In this document: in pieces, positions 36,529 through 48,370 of the stretch
Position numbering within the stretch: position 1 is the stretch's first letter
How the letters are laid out: every line of letters begins with the position of its first letter
Assembly: GCF_963576675.1 (NCBI RefSeq)
Contig: NC_088915.1
Coordinates: 82,345,501-82,409,500, forward strand
Origin: Euphorbia lathyris
Taxonomy: Eukaryota > Streptophyta > Magnoliopsida > Malpighiales > Euphorbiaceae
Direction of reading: 5' to 3'
Length of the DNA stretch: 64,000 nucleotides
Notes under the pieces: model-generated
What the model saw: only the letters and a program-made list of their open reading frames with translations
What the model was told of the DNA's origin: nothing
Database searches by the model: none
Made by a program: the position numbers and the translations under genes

Positions 36529-37111
36529 TCTCCACTTTGTTAGAAAATAAAATTAGAAAAGTTAAAAAAAAAATTCATGTAAGTTTGTTCTGGGAGAAAA
36601 AACTAAGGCGAGCATTCCACCTAGGTTGGCCACTCTAGTAATAAAGCTGAACTGAGTTATGGCCTACTCATGCTCGGTTCGGTAGAAAATTGACGACCTT
36701 TGTTCATTAAGAAAAATATATGATCATCAACAGCTCGTTAATTATGTTATTAAACTTTGCTCAAGAACAGTTCATTAATTATGTTCATAAGCTATGTAGT
36801 TTTGAAACTTACAAAATTAAAGTTTCATACAAAACTATATAATTTTAAATTCTCCTTAATATAAATATTATTATTAAAAAAAATAATTGAACCAAAGTTG
36901 CTTACAAATCTATTCATGAACATTATAATCAAATTTGTATGAGATTGTTCACAAACTTCTAGCCGATACTCATAGATTGTTCACGAACCTGTAACCGAGT
37001 CTCCTCTTAAGCTTTTGAGTCGAGTCATTGTGCTCATGTTTGGATCATTTACAAATCGAGTTTTAAAATCGTGCTTAACCTCAATTCATTTATAAATCGA
37101 AACAGACGAAT
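36049..37111. other. AT-rich spacer
   Basis: Contains an (AT)n tract at 36466-36526. 36620-37100 has recurring 'gttcattaattatgttcataagc' and 'gattgttcac(a/g)aac' phrases typical of an old TIR element, but I could not pair its ends. No gene seen. Confidence 0.5.
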
Positions 37112-37116
37112 ATGTT

Positions 37117-37617
37117 TGATGACTAGTGGAGAAATTCCGATCAGCTTCCGTCCCTGTGGGGGCGTCGTTGGGTTCGACGGGGGGAAGCTCCGATGCCAAA
37201 GTCAGTAAGGAAGAACAAGAGAGCAAACTGAATTGACAATGGGTAAGTGGATGTGTACCTTGATATGTAGGCTATATATAGTCATGAAGTTGTAACTTCC
37301 AGTAACTAGAGAGTCTCTATTAATGCCCCATTAATGGCGGTTACGGGTTACTCTTAAGTTGGCGGTTAGCTAATTGATTGCTCATTAATGGTCTTTATTG
37401 CTAGATCGGCCCAGCCGTTCCAATGGCGAATTGAGAGCTTACGGAGATCCGCCTCACGGGTTCTTCCGCGGATCTCTCTTGGCGAGTCCTGGGTGACCCG
37501 CCCGTCGGATCTCTTTACTTCGATACGCCGCAGAATTCCCGTATCAGGCGACCACCACGTGGCGTTCTTTAGGCGAATATCCCTTTTGGTCCTTGGGATA
37601 ATATCACAATGTTATCA
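37117..37617 (+). repeat. 5' LTR
   Basis: 501 bp. A TATA-like CTATATATA is at 37272-37280. The last 284 bp match 40879-41162 closely, including 'ttcttccgcggatctctctt'. The bases following the LTR ('gaagcctcccc') make an unusual primer site; TGTTATCAGAAGC across the boundary recalls the initiator-Met site TGGTATCAGAGC. Confidence 0.8.
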
Positions 37618-37911
37618 GAAGCCTCCCCAAAGTTCCTTTAAAGTCCTTTAGGGCTTTTGAGCTTCTTTGCGCGTCGTCATATTTACCTGTATTTAATGAT
37701 CCCTCTGTTCGATGCCAATCGATGGATGACACGCGTCACAGGCGCGCCGCTCAAGGAAAGATAAAACGCTTTCTTCATTTCCCACTTTCTCTTTCTTCCT
37801 CATTTCACCATTTTCCTTTGCGTTTTCATTTACAGAGCTTCTCTCAAAGTTTCAGAATCCTCGAAGCTTCATTTTCATGTAAGTTCATCCTCTTCATTCT
37901 ACTTTCTCTGA

Positions 37912-39363
37912 ATGTTTAGGAGCTCTTCTTCATCTTCCGAATCAACTTCTGAATTTTTTAATTTGACTTCTTCCTCTGAGCCTGTATTTAGTTGGACTAC
38001 TTCGTCATCAGAAAATTCCTTTTCCTCCGAAGGTACGGTCAGCTCCGATTTAGCTGAGTTACACAACTCGGCGTGTAATCGTGATCGAACTCGTCTAGGT
38101 AGGAGTCAAAACCTTTCCACTCATATCACTAGTACTGCTCTGGCCGTAGGTTTTAGGCGTTTTTCTGGGAGGATGGCCTCTTCTTCTTCCCAACCTAGGA
38201 AAAAGAATCCTCGAGCGGAGTCCACTCCGTCTCGTATGAGTGTCACGGATCTGGCGAGTCGCTTTCCATGGATCAATAATTATGAGACTCAGTTAGCGGC
38301 GGTTCATCAACGGCCCTCCTGTCCGCCAAGTGGTTTTCTAACCGTATATTGTAGTCATGTAGAGAGAGGGTTCCGACTTCCTCTTCCAAAGATGATGGCG
38401 GACATCCTTTCTTACTTCGATATCACTGCCAGCCAATTACATCCCAATGGCTGGTTAGATATTGCTTTAGATTGCTATCTGGCCTCGAACTTAGGAGTAG
38501 TATTCACTCCCCGTATCTTCAGAGCTTTTCATAAACCGTCGAAGCGAAAGTCTGAGTCTTTCCTTACTTTTGCTAAATTTAGAGTGTATTCGCCGTTTAG
38601 TGGCAAAATGTCCAATGTCCATTGCTGGGATGAAAAGTTCTTCTACGTAAATCTAAACGAGGGCGAATCACTTGGTTTTCCAACATTCTGGAATCCCAAA
38701 CCTTTGCATATGGCGGGCGATATGCGTATATTGACGGATAGCGATGAGGTAGTGGCGGAGCTCATGAAGAGTGTCAAGGCGGATGCCTGGACATATGATG
38801 ATGCCTTAGATTTCATGATAAGTGACATTCCCTTGATTCGCCGAGAAGGGGACAAGTTTATTTACTCGAAGATTGCCCAGTTTGATCAAGGTAACTTTGT
38901 TTTCTTCTTGAACCTTGATTACTTTATTGTTTTCTTTGGCAGGGATTTATCTAAGGCCAATCACGCTCTTGCAGAGAAGCGCAGGAAGTTGTTGGAGGAT
39001 GAGGCTCGCAAGAAAGCTCAAGTGGCGAATCCCCAAAAGGATACTGGGAAACTTCTGGCGGAGACAGTGGCCGATCCGCCTCCAAAAAGGAGGAAACCTG
39101 CAGCTTCTGGTGGTCCAAAGTTTATGGCGGATGCCATGAGATCCGCCATGCCCCTGGTGGAGATGGAACAAGTAGGTTGTCTTTATCTCTTATCTGTTAG
39201 CTATGTTTGGAATCTAAGTTTTGATCCTTACATTTTCGTGCAGACGGTGAAGCCTGACCTAGGCAGATACTGGTCCGCCAAGTATGGTGTCCAAGGATCT
39301 TTGGAGAATGAATCTGTTATCAATGACCTAGATGAGGCTCTGGGTCAGCTGGGCGAGGTATAG
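37912..39363 (+). CDS. Transposase_28-like ('putative gypsy type transposon') protein
   Basis: An open frame of 483 codons. Residues 1-110 are Ser-rich low complexity. Residues 147-181 read CSHVERGFRLPLPKMM, then ILSYFDITASQLHPNGW, matching the signature of the plant Transposase_28 (PF04195) family found in gypsy-type non-autonomous elements; from memory its pattern is 'E.G.R.PL...v...L......QL.PNGW'. Residues near 350-420 are basic and helix-prone (RRKLLEDEARKKAQ, PPPKRRKP). The frame reads through two intron-like insertions: 38891-38942 (GT..AG, 52 bp, which would break the frame) and 39172-39243 (GT..AG, 72 bp, in frame). Splicing probably removes the second. Beyond the stop, a +1 frame gives GIEESEPDSM up to a donor near 39428. 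The role is unknown; it occupies the gag position. Confidence 0.75.
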   Translation: MFRSSSSSSESTSEFFNLTSSSEPVFSWTTSSSENSFSSEGTVSSDLAELHNSACNRDRTRLGRSQNLSTHITSTALAVGFRRFSGRMASSSSQPRKKNPRAESTPSRMSVTDLASRFPWINNYETQLAAVHQRPSCPPSGFLTVYCSHVERGFRLPLPKMMADILSYFDITASQLHPNGWLDIALDCYLASNLGVVFTPRIFRAFHKPSKRKSESFLTFAKFRVYSPFSGKMSNVHCWDEKFFYVNLNEGESLGFPTFWNPKPLHMAGDMRILTDSDEVVAELMKSVKADAWTYDDALDFMISDIPLIRREGDKFIYSKIAQFDQGNFVFFLNLDYFIVFFGRDLSKANHALAEKRRKLLEDEARKKAQVANPQKDTGKLLAETVADPPPKRRKPAASGGPKFMADAMRSAMPLVEMEQVGCLYLLSVSYVWNLSFDPYIFVQTVKPDLGRYWSAKYGVQGSLENESVINDLDEALGQLGEV

Positions 39364-39517
39364 AGGAATCAGAACCAGATTCCATGATCAATCCATGCTC
39401 AAAGGGGAAAGACGGAGCTTCTTACGGTAGGTCCCCTTGCTAGAATCGATCTCTTTGTTTTTAGAAAAAGTTGTACCTTTGTTCCTTCATTTTGACAAAA
39501 CTGTTTGTCTTTGACAG

Positions 39518-40132
39518 ATGTATACTCGCATACGTGCTATGGAAGCTGAGCTCCTTCAAGGCGTGGCGGATAAGGCTACCATAGAAAGGTTGGAGAAAGA
39601 AATTGCTGACGCCAGGGCGAATATCGCATCCACCACGTCCGCCATGGCCCTTAAGGATGCCAAGATAAAGAAGTTAAAGGAGAAGATTGAGGCTGATGCC
39701 AAGGAGCATGAGAATGCTTTAGAAGAAGCAGAGTACATGGCTGGTGAGCAAGCTTTCTTTTACGGCGAACTGATCATGGCGTATGTCGCGCTGGCGCATC
39801 CTGAGATCGATTTTACAGATCCGCAGTTCGCCGTTCCAGACCCAGAAGATGTTCTCAAATTTAACAAAATCCCGGACATCAAGGACTACCTCCGTGACTA
39901 TGTTCGGAAATGGATGAAGGGACCCGTTGAGGAAAGCAAACCTTCCACCAACGTCAAGCTAGTGGACCTCGAGGAAGTGCCTCCGAAGTCAGGTGAGGAG
40001 CCGATAACCGATGGCACCCCTCTTCCCAGGGGAAACACCTTCCGTGAAAAAGGAGGTCTCCTTGGTGGACGTATCGGGGGCTGCCGAGAAGGAAGCTTCT
40101 CAAGCATGTGCTTCTGGCGAGAAGAATGTTAA
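39518..40132 (+). CDS. Coiled-coil protein, probable 3' exon of the preceding gene
   Basis: 204 codons. An acceptor 'tttgacag' ends just before the ATG at 39518, so this is more likely the last exon of the gene at 37912 than a separate gene. Residues 1-75 form a strong coiled coil (ATIERLEKEIADARANI, then KIKKLKEKIEADAKEHENAL). Residues 85-130 are acidic (YVALAHPEIDFTDPQF). This arrangement, Transposase_28 domain followed by a long coiled coil, is common for this family in plants. No catalytic motif. Confidence 0.65.
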   Translation: MYTRIRAMEAELLQGVADKATIERLEKEIADARANIASTTSAMALKDAKIKKLKEKIEADAKEHENALEEAEYMAGEQAFFYGELIMAYVALAHPEIDFTDPQFAVPDPEDVLKFNKIPDIKDYLRDYVRKWMKGPVEESKPSTNVKLVDLEEVPPKSGEEPITDGTPLPRGNTFREKGGLLGGRIGGCREGSFSSMCFWREEC

Positions 40133-40878
40133 GGAGAATGCTCCTGTTGTTACTTGATGTTTATTTTTTGTAAAACTTGAATACAATTGTTTTTTAATCC
40201 TTATGTTTGCTATTTGTTTTACCTTTACGTTTGCGTAAGGAAATATATATAGGCTTTTAGGATTTATTTTGGAGTAGGTGGCCAGCCATACTCCATTGTG
40301 CGAACCTTTGTGAAGGTTTGAAGCTGTTTTATTCCTTTAGATGAAGTAAAGCTGCCTTTAGGGATCAACTTGCTACCTATCTTTGAGGTGAAGTGATCCG
40401 CATGTAGGACTTGAGAACCCTTCTTTGGGAAGGGAGTAAGAGAGTGTAAAGACCTTGCGTCCAAGGAACGTTTTAACCCTATCTCGAATGGGGATCATCT
40501 ACATATGGATCCGCCCATGAGATTGTTCTCCTATCTTTGAGGAGACAAAGTAGCTATGAGATAGCAGTACTTTTTAATGTGGAGAGCGTTTGATGCCCCC
40601 CTCTTTTTGAGACTGGAATATTTATATTGTTGCAAGAAAATACTTAAAAAGAATATGGACAATAGAACAATTGCTTTTTATTGATAGAAGATATGCTTTA
40701 TTACAGTAAGCGGGTCTTATATGTGAGCCTCATTAAAACCTTTAACAAGAAAAACCACATGGGAAAAAAGCTTATTAAAGGAAAAACAGTACTCAAGACC
40801 TTGTTTACATTCTATTTTCTGGCGAAGTACTTGCGAAGATTTTTGAGATTCCAAGTGCGTGGCAATGTATTTCCGTCC

Positions 40879-41162
40879 ATGGCGGTTACGGGTTACCCTT
40901 AAGTTGGCTGTTAGCTAATTGATTGCTCATTAATGGTCTTTATTGCTAGATCGGCCCAGCCTTTCCAATGGCGAATTGAGAGCTAACGGAGATCCGCCTC
41001 ACGGGTTCTTCCGCGGATCTCTCTTGGCGAGTCCTGGGTGACCCGCCCGTCGGATCTCTTTACTTCGATACGCCGCGGAATTCCCGTATCAGGCGACCAC
41101 CACGTGACGTTCTTTAGGTGAATATCCCTTTTGGTCCTTGGGATAATATCACAATGTTATCA
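40879..41162 (+). repeat. 3' LTR, lacking its first 217 bp
   Basis: Matches 37334-37617, then ends at the element boundary before ATGTT. Upstream sequence (40600-40878) is unrelated to the 5' LTR. The U3 part including the TATA box is therefore missing here, and the copy could not template a complete new LTR. Confidence 0.8.
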
Positions 41163-41326
41163 ATGTTCAAGGTATTAGGGAACCGAACTTTAAACCACTT
41201 ATAAACGGCTCAGTTCATTTACACTAGCGCCTTAAAATTTCATTAAAAAAAAGTAAAAGATTTGAAAAACACACAAACTAGACAGAGAAAAGATTTGGTT
41301 TCTTCAATTACTCTTCTTAAACTATA

Positions 41327-42154
41327 GGCTCAATGCTCCTCCAGCTCTCTTAACTTATCCAAATTGGTTATTTTACCTCTCTAACTCGCCGAATATCCTA
41401 TTTACCCCATTAACTTCATAAAATTGGCATTTCTCACCCCTTTAACATGTCCAAGTTGGCAATTTTATCCCTCACCAACTCATCGAATGTCCTATTTACC
41501 CATTTAACTCCATAAAAGCGGCATTTCTCACTTCTTATGATCATCCTATTGACCCTCTTTAACTCTATAAAAATGGTATTTCTTACCCCTTTATAGTATA
41601 AATAATAGGACTTATTCAAATGAGTTTGATTTTTTTTTTAAATCAACCTTTTATTTTGTTTTAACTTGATAATTATATTGATCCTCCATGTGTTTAGTAC
41701 AATAATATTATATTACAATAACTAGATAATCAAAATTTAACTAGCCCAAAAAAATTGAAAAGAGAAAAAATTAATAAAATATATAAATAGCAAGAACATT
41801 AATATAAACAAGTTAAAGATATTATGTGTAGAGATAAAATACCAAAATAGGTCTATAGTTTTTGAGGAAGTATCAATTTAGATTCCACGTACAAAATAAC
41901 ACTAATATAAGTTTAACGTTTAAAAAATGTTATCAATTTAGGCATCGATAATGGATTGTAAATGATAAGAAATACCACTTTTATAGAGTTAATGGAGTAA
42001 ATAAGACGTTCTATGACTTGAGGGCTTAAATGGACAAGTTAAGAGGGTGAAAAATGCCACTTTTATGAAGTTAAAGAGGTAAATAAGACATTCGATAATT
42101 TGGGGATAAAACGATCAATTTAGATAAGTTAAACGGGTTGGAGAGCATTAGGCC
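41327..42154. mobile_element. MULE-type TIR element
   Basis: Opens GGCTCAATGCTCCTCCAGCT and closes GGTTGGAGAGCATTAGGCC, with a perfect 9-bp duplication TAAACTATA (41318-41326 and 42155-42163). The arms of about 200 bp contain themselves repeated phrases ('ctccataaaagcggcattt', 'cttcataaaattggcattt'). No gene. Confidence 0.9.
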
Positions 42155-43058
42155 TAAACTATATAAAGAAAGATATACCGTTTGACAAGATATTAAAAAA
42201 AGGTCATTAGTTCACATGGCTGAAGTCATAAATTCAAAGAAGATCTTCTTATACACTTTTGAAAAACAAAGGACAAGAAATTCCAAAAATAAAGTACATC
42301 TTTTTATATCACTGTCAAGAAGAAAATATACGTTTTTATCAAACAGAGAATCTCAACAAATTTTTTTTGTTTATGTTTCATAAATATTAGGCTTAATATA
42401 TTATTTGTCGCTAAACTTGTATAAAAAGTTTAATTGGACCCTGTACTTTTAAAGTTTCTCAATAGCCCATCAACTTGTATAAAATATTCAGTTAGTCATC
42501 TGAACTTGCGCAAAATTTAATCAATTGATCACTCGGTTACAAAAAAAAGTAAGTTAAATACGGAAGATGTTTTGCATGCATCTTAAAAAAAGTAAAACAA
42601 CCAAGATCGGGTATATCCGGTTCTAATATTAGAGAAAACAAGTTTTATAGTTGAGTAAGTAATAACTTCCATTTTAATATAAGAAATATAATATTATTTT
42701 TAAATATTATATGTCATTTTTAAATTAGTATGTTAACACTAACCATCGAAAAATCCATTAATATCATGTTAGCGGGTCATGTGATGTGTTAACAATTTAG
42801 GAGGTTCGAATCATATTTGCAAGTAGTAATAATAATAATAATTTTATTAACTTTAAAGTGACATATGAAATACAAGATAATATAATAATAATTGTAAATA
42901 TTCGTGTCATTTCGTGTTAACACATCAACCCTTATCCAATCCAACAATCTGCGTCTCCATTTCGTGTCAACCCAAACATGACACATTATTTACTAAGATA
43001 AACCCAAATACTAAAATTGTGTGTCGATTTCATATCGTGTAATCAGATCGTGTATACT
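42155..43058. other. AT-rich spacer
   Basis: 42390-42600 looks like one arm of a TIR element ('gtcgctaaacttgtataaaa', 'catcaacttgtataaaatat'). 42900-43050 has repeated 'cgtgtcatttcgtgttaac' phrases. No gene. Confidence 0.5.
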
Positions 43059-43066
43059 TTTAGCAC

Positions 43067-44143
43067 CAGGGGCGGAGCCAGAGGGGGCGGGGAGGGTCGG
43101 CCGACCCTCCGACCCCGCCGAAAACCCCCAGGGAAGGGGTTTTCTTCCCTGGCTCCGTCTGAGGCTGCCATGATCGGAGCCCCTCCAGCTGTGGCGGTAG
43201 AGAAGAAAACGCAGAAGGAGAAGGCCCTTAGCCATGGAAGTACAACAAGCAAGAATAGAGAAGAGAAAATATATTGGGGAAGAAAGAGTAAATTGGGCAG
43301 ATGAAGATGAAGAGACAGCAGTTGAAGACAACAATTATTTACCTATAAAAGCTTAGTAAAAACGTGGTTGATACTTGCAATTAATACTTTCCTATTTCCA
43401 AGAGCCACTAAATTTGTTTTTTTTTTTTTTTTAATTTTCATATCTCTATGTATAACTAAGAAATTATTGCAATGTTTTTCTATATCCAAAACTAACATTT
43501 TAATTCTTTAATTTTTAATTACTCAAACCTATACCATAAAATAGTAAATTAATATTCCTAATTGATTCTTGTTAAACACTAAACATTAGTGTTATTAATA
43601 CCATTAAAAATCAATAAATAAAACAAAAAAATTACAAATTTAACAAAGTATAATTTAATAACTAATTTATAAGAAATTTTAATTTTTCAATGATCATGCC
43701 TTGAAGTATAACTAATTGGGATAAATTACAAAAATACCCCTAACTTTTATACTTAAGAGCCATTTTATTACTAATGTCTACAAAGGTACAATTTTATCCA
43801 TAATATTGTTGGTAGCCAAAAGTAATTTTACCCCAATTTAAAATGAATTTTGTCATCTACATTTTAAATGTGCGGCATTTTATTACACATTAGTAACAAA
43901 TGACAAATATATGATTAAATGTGAAATTTTTAAAAAATAATTAAAAAATATATTGTATTTTTTACGAGTTGGATAAAAAAAATTCAAATATTTCACCGAA
44001 TTTAAAAATATTAATATCTAATTCTATTATTTAAAAAAATCAAATATTTCGCCAAAATATAATGTATTTTGAGTAGCTTATTTAATTTTATTTTTTACAT
44101 ACAGTGGAGCCCCTCCGAACTTGCCCTCCTGGCTCCGCCACTG
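43067..44143. mobile_element. Non-autonomous hAT element
   Basis: Starts CAGGGGCGGAGCCAGAGGGG and ends CCTCCTGGCTCCGCCACTG. A perfect 8-bp duplication TTTAGCAC flanks it (43059-43066 and 44144-44151). The GC-rich left 180 bp include the perfect 18-bp palindrome GAGGGTCGGCCGACCCTC near 43103. The AT-rich rest includes at 43719-43835 an end of the same MITE family as 17058-17580. No transposase. Confidence 0.92.
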
Positions 44144-44149
44144 TTTAGC

Positions 44150-47144
44150 ACCTCTAGTGATAAACCGACATTTATCTTAATTATGTGTCAATTCTTGTTA
44201 GTGGTAATTTAATTGTACTAATATTTCATAAACGGTTTGACCTAAAATTTTATTATTTTGTATGTGGAACCAAATTTAATTTTTCCCAAAACGCTTTATT
44301 TTGATACTTCATCCCTAAACTTAATTATTAAAATTATTTGCTAGCCATAGCCACACAAATAAAAGATACTTAGAATAAAAATTTATTATATAGATATATA
44401 ACGTTTACAGTTAATAGCAATTTTACTCTTAACATCTAAAATGATGGAATTTAATTATAACATTGACAGTCAAAATCAATTTTAACTCTAATATAAACAA
44501 GAGATCAATCAAATTGTGAAAATAATTCATCAAACTGTTTTATTAATATGAATCTTGTCATTTATGTTATATATATGTATTATTTTATCGTTTATTATTA
44601 TACAAGTTAAAAAAAATTAAAAATTATATTGTTTTATGTAAAGAAAATTCAAAATTAGTTTATGTTGAATTTGAAAATATTAATCTTAAACTCTATTATA
44701 AAATTATAAAAAATACAAAAAAAAAAAAACTAAAATAAAATCCATATTTAACCCATTTTCAACGATAATTTTTGTTATTGTTAATTTTTCCTATATGACA
44801 ATTTCAAGGCACAATTATTTTATATATGTATATCAAAAACAATTACACTTAATTTGATGAGTCAAACTCAATCAATTGAAGGGTAAACTACATCCATGGT
44901 ATAAGTTTTATCAATTTTAAAATTGTGCATTCAACTTCAATTTTTAATAGTATGATAACTTACACTTTTCAATATCAGTACCCATTCAATTTTATCTAAC
45001 TCTTTAAAATGGCCGTTAATGACCTTAAAATGAAAATATTTAAGAATTAAAGTTGTTCAAAACGATATTTACCATGAAACCACATTTTTTATTATCCAAA
45101 ATCACATTTTTTGGAGCTCTCTCTCTAAAAATTCAGTCTCTCCTAACCAAACAACACCTAAATAACCTCAAAATGAAAATTTTCAAGAATTAAAGTTTCT
45201 TAGAATATTATTAACTTTTCGATTTTTTATTTTGAGGCCATCAACGGTCGTTTTGAGATGTTAAGTGGCCATCTGTTTTAAAAAGTGTAAAATTCAGTAG
45301 TATACTGTTAAGAATTGAAGTTCAATAGCCATAATATTAAAATGTGTAGCTTCAGTGGCCATGGATGTAATTTACCCATCAATTAAATAAGTAAATTATA
45401 GACTCACACTTTCTAAATATGGCAAAAAGAAGTTATGAATACAGTTAGATAAACAAAATTTTAATGAAGTATAAAATGAAAGTTTAATTGTCTGGAAAAA
45501 TAGAGATCATCTAAATAGTGTGAACGTAAACATGAATAGAAACATTCATCAATCAAGTGAAATCATAAAACCTTTAGCAAATAAATAATAGAGTTAATTA
45601 TAAGTAGATGTCCAGTGGTGTAGATGGGTATCTGTGGTATTTTTTCTTTTTGCAGACGCAATTCTATGGTTTATAAAATTTTACATTTGAATTCATATTG
45701 TCAGAATTTGACCGATAACGATCTCAAAATGAAAATTTTCAAAAGTTAAATGATATTTTCGAAAATTTTTAATTTTTAATTTTTCAACTTTTTAGGTTTA
45801 AGACAATTTTTTTTTAATAGGAGGGAAAGCTAATGTTTAGAGAAATAAAACTTCAACGTAATGATTTTGAAAAATAAAAAATGTGATTCCATAGAAAATA
45901 TGATACTAAAATTTTTTAACTCTTCAAAATTTTCATTTTAAGGTTGTTATTAGCCAAATTTGGTAAAAAAAATGAAAAATTTTGCAAAAAAAAAAAAATA
46001 CCACAATTATCCATCAACAATCGATGAAATCACATAGCATCTGTACTTGTAACTAACCCTAGATAATATGAAAATTGTGAAGAATCAAAAAGACGAAAAA
46101 AATAGATATAAACAGATATAGTGTCTGTTTTTTCAATTTTTCGAAACTAATTTTTGTCTTTTAATTATAAAAGGAAAATAAAAAGTGTTTGCTAAAATTT
46201 TAAAACAACTGCTTTTAGCAAATAAAAATCAACTAATATCAACTACATTAATGCAACATATATATGAATGCTTCAACTCGAACACAAGACGTTGTTCTTA
46301 TAGTGCCCTACTATCATCAGGCAAATATTGTTCACTCACGTATTAACACACAACTCTCCATTTCTTCCCTAACGGTGATGTACAAAAATTTTTTGTAGTA
46401 GGTTCAAGTACGGAAACACCCAAAGATGGATACATATGCGACGAATTCAACGAGAGTTCACTTTTAGTGGTAGTTAGTAAATCTAATGAGCATTTGAAAG
46501 CAAATTGATAGTTCCCTGTCAGAACAAATAGAACAACATTCTTTTAGGATAAGAGTTCACCACAATTTTTAAGGATACCTTAATGCACACTAAAAAAACA
46601 ATAACGGTTGCACTAATTAAATATGAGAAACAAATACTAAGAAAAGGAAATGGTCCATGTTGAGTTTGACTTGTGGAAGATTAGTCCATGTCTTCTTTCT
46701 TCAACTTAATTCAAATACTTAGGATTCTTTTTAGGCACAATTTCTGATCTTCGAATCCTAACACAAATTCTCTGAAGTAATTGTCTCATTAACTATGACC
46801 TCAGGAATATCACTAGAACCCGTCCTTTTGCACTGACACCTACTGAATAAGAACAAAAAGAAGAGAGAAATATTTCATCTTTAAACCATATACATGTAAA
46901 TTGTTATTCTATCAATTATAAATGAATAATAATAAATTAATATAAATAATTATTTATAAAAAATAATGATAAATTACTGGATACTTAACTGATATTAATA
47001 TACTAAACCACAAAGAACAAAAGAACATAGTCTAACATTGATCTGAAACTCAAACCCTTGCTCTCCATTATGGCCAAGACAAGAGCTTGTTTACCAACAT
47101 ATTGCTAGATTTATTTTCTAGCAGAATCATTCATTGCTAATATA
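44150..47144 (-). pseudogene. Third helicase-derived copy, right part, with MITE and hAT insertions
   Basis: Block order as in the array. Exon Y is at about 46270-46395. The exon X end at 47047-47144 reads, on the minus strand, K-stop-I, then YVGKQALVLAIMESKGLSFQ before a donor GT. Across the hAT insertion (47145-53580) this joins GFGAEHVILAMNDSAR, so a continuous motif IV-to-V stretch is preserved here and not in the array. Confidence 0.75.
44881..45377. mobile_element. MULE-type MITE (same family as 35614-36048)
   Basis: 497 bp, GGGTAAACTACATCCATGG to CCATGGATGTAATTTACCC. The flanks ATCAATTGAA and ATCAATTAAA (44871-44880 and 45378-45387) match 9 of 10. Confidence 0.9.
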
Positions 47145-47292
47145 TAGGGCCGGCCCTAGGCTATGAAACGAGGGGCGCCCGCCCAGGGCCCATAACGATA
47201 AGGGGCCCAAAAAATATTTTTATAGTGTTTTTATAAAATATTTTTATAGTGTATATATAAATATAGAGATGAATATGTAACATTAGAATTAA

Positions 47293-47520
47293 TTGGTTCA
47301 ATTGGCAGGAGGAGTTTCTTAATGATTTCATTTTAATTGAGGTTGAGGGTTCGAGCCTCCTCCTTCCCATTTTTTAATTACTTTCAAATATTTTTTTCCT
47401 CATCCACCTTATTTTATCACTATCAAATATATATATATTTTCCATTTATTGAGGTTGATGGTTCGAACCTCTTTCTTCCCATTTTTTAATTACTTTCAAA
47501 TATTTTTTTCCTCTCGCCTT
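47293..47520 (+). repeat. tRNA-like (SINE-like) segment and 118-bp duplication
   Basis: TGGTTCAATTGG (47293) resembles a pol III A box, and GGTTCGAGCC (47347) a B box, 54 bp apart, as in tRNA-derived SINEs. The B-box part with its 'cttcccattttttaattact' tail is repeated at 47455-47520 as GGTTCGAACC. No cloverleaf is complete, so it is not a tRNA gene. Confidence 0.45.
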
Positions 47521-48043
47521 AGTTTATCACTATGAAAAATAAAATACTTATTTACTTCTTGCAATTTTACATGACACATATATTTGTTATTTTAGTAAAC
47601 AAATAATTCTAGTTAGTATATTCATTACTATTGCATTACTAATTTAGCTTCTGTATAAAAAAAATATTGCAATCTTAAACATAAAGTTTACGAGTTGGTG
47701 CAATTTCAAACCTAGTTGATTAAAAATGAGTTTTTTCCATTAACATTAAAAATGAGTTTTTTCCATATTGAGTGACTAGATCGGTGGAGGTTGGTGTGAT
47801 GATAGAAGTGGGCGACTATATACCGCCACTAAATTCCGGTTCACCGCACCCTATTGACCCTTTTGCCCTTCTCATTATTTCAAACAAACCTTTTGAAAAT
47901 TCCAAATCCTCTCTACTTCTTTTCCGTTCTCAAAAAACCGACCTAAAACGAGATGGCACGAAAAGTAGGCATCGGCAAAGGATATATGGGTATTACGGTA
48001 AGTTTTTCCGTTCAAACATTTAACGAATTCGTGATTTTAAGGG

Positions 48044-48076
48044 CTGAAAATCGGGATTAAAATCCCAGATTTTCAG
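48044..48076. repeat. Stem-loop in PMD intron 1
   Basis: GGCTGAAAATC pairs with GATTTTCAGCC, and inside it GGGATT/AATCCC pairs too. It directly precedes the minisatellite. Confidence 0.8.
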
Positions 48077-48089
48077 CCAGGCGGGTGCG

Positions 48090-48370
48090 ACGCACATGCT
48101 CCACCTACGGTGGAACGCATGAACTATGCGTTCCACCGTAGGTGGAGCATGTGCGCGACGAGCGATCCACCGTATGGTGGATCGCACGGCGCACGCGCTC
48201 CATCGTAAGGTGGATCGCACGGCGCACGCGCTCCACCGTAAGGTGGATCGCGCGGCGCATGCGCTCCACCATACGGTGGATCGCTCATCGTACGCGTTCC
48301 ACCTAAGGTGGAATGCGTACAAGACGTGCGCTCCACCTTGTGGTGGAGCGCACGTCGCGCCCGTTTGGCC
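48090..48370. repeat. Left GC-rich dyad minisatellite, period 33-34 bp
   Basis: Eight copies, with cores starting at 48101, 48133, 48167, 48200, 48233, 48266, 48299 and 48333. Each core is a dyad such as CCACCGTAAGGTGG within 'gcgctccaccgtaaggtgg', followed by 'atcgcacggcgcac'. It lies wholly in intron 1 of the PMD gene. The long frames across it on both strands follow the repeat and are not genes. Confidence 0.9.

Larger units (their letters stand above)
37117..41162 (+). mobile_element. Non-autonomous LTR retrotransposon carrying a Transposase_28-like gene
   Basis: Begins TGATGACTAG and ends TGTTATCA, flanked by the 5-bp duplication ATGTT (37112-37116 and 41163-41167). The direct terminal repeats are 37117-37617 and a 5'-truncated copy at 40879-41162. 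The interior is GC-richer than the flanks and codes a gag-position protein and a coiled-coil protein, with no protease, reverse transcriptase or integrase. Confidence 0.88.

Noticed and set aside
43011..43334. Frames of 69-107 codons on both strands
   Set aside because: Produced by the GC-rich end of the small hAT, crossing its terminus; no shared domain.
47293..47360. A tRNA gene
   Set aside because: A and B boxes are present but acceptor and anticodon stems do not pair.
48090..48370. CRISPR-like array of regular repeats
   Set aside because: Plant DNA, repeats contiguous and dyad-symmetric without unique spacers, no cas genes; it is a minisatellite.
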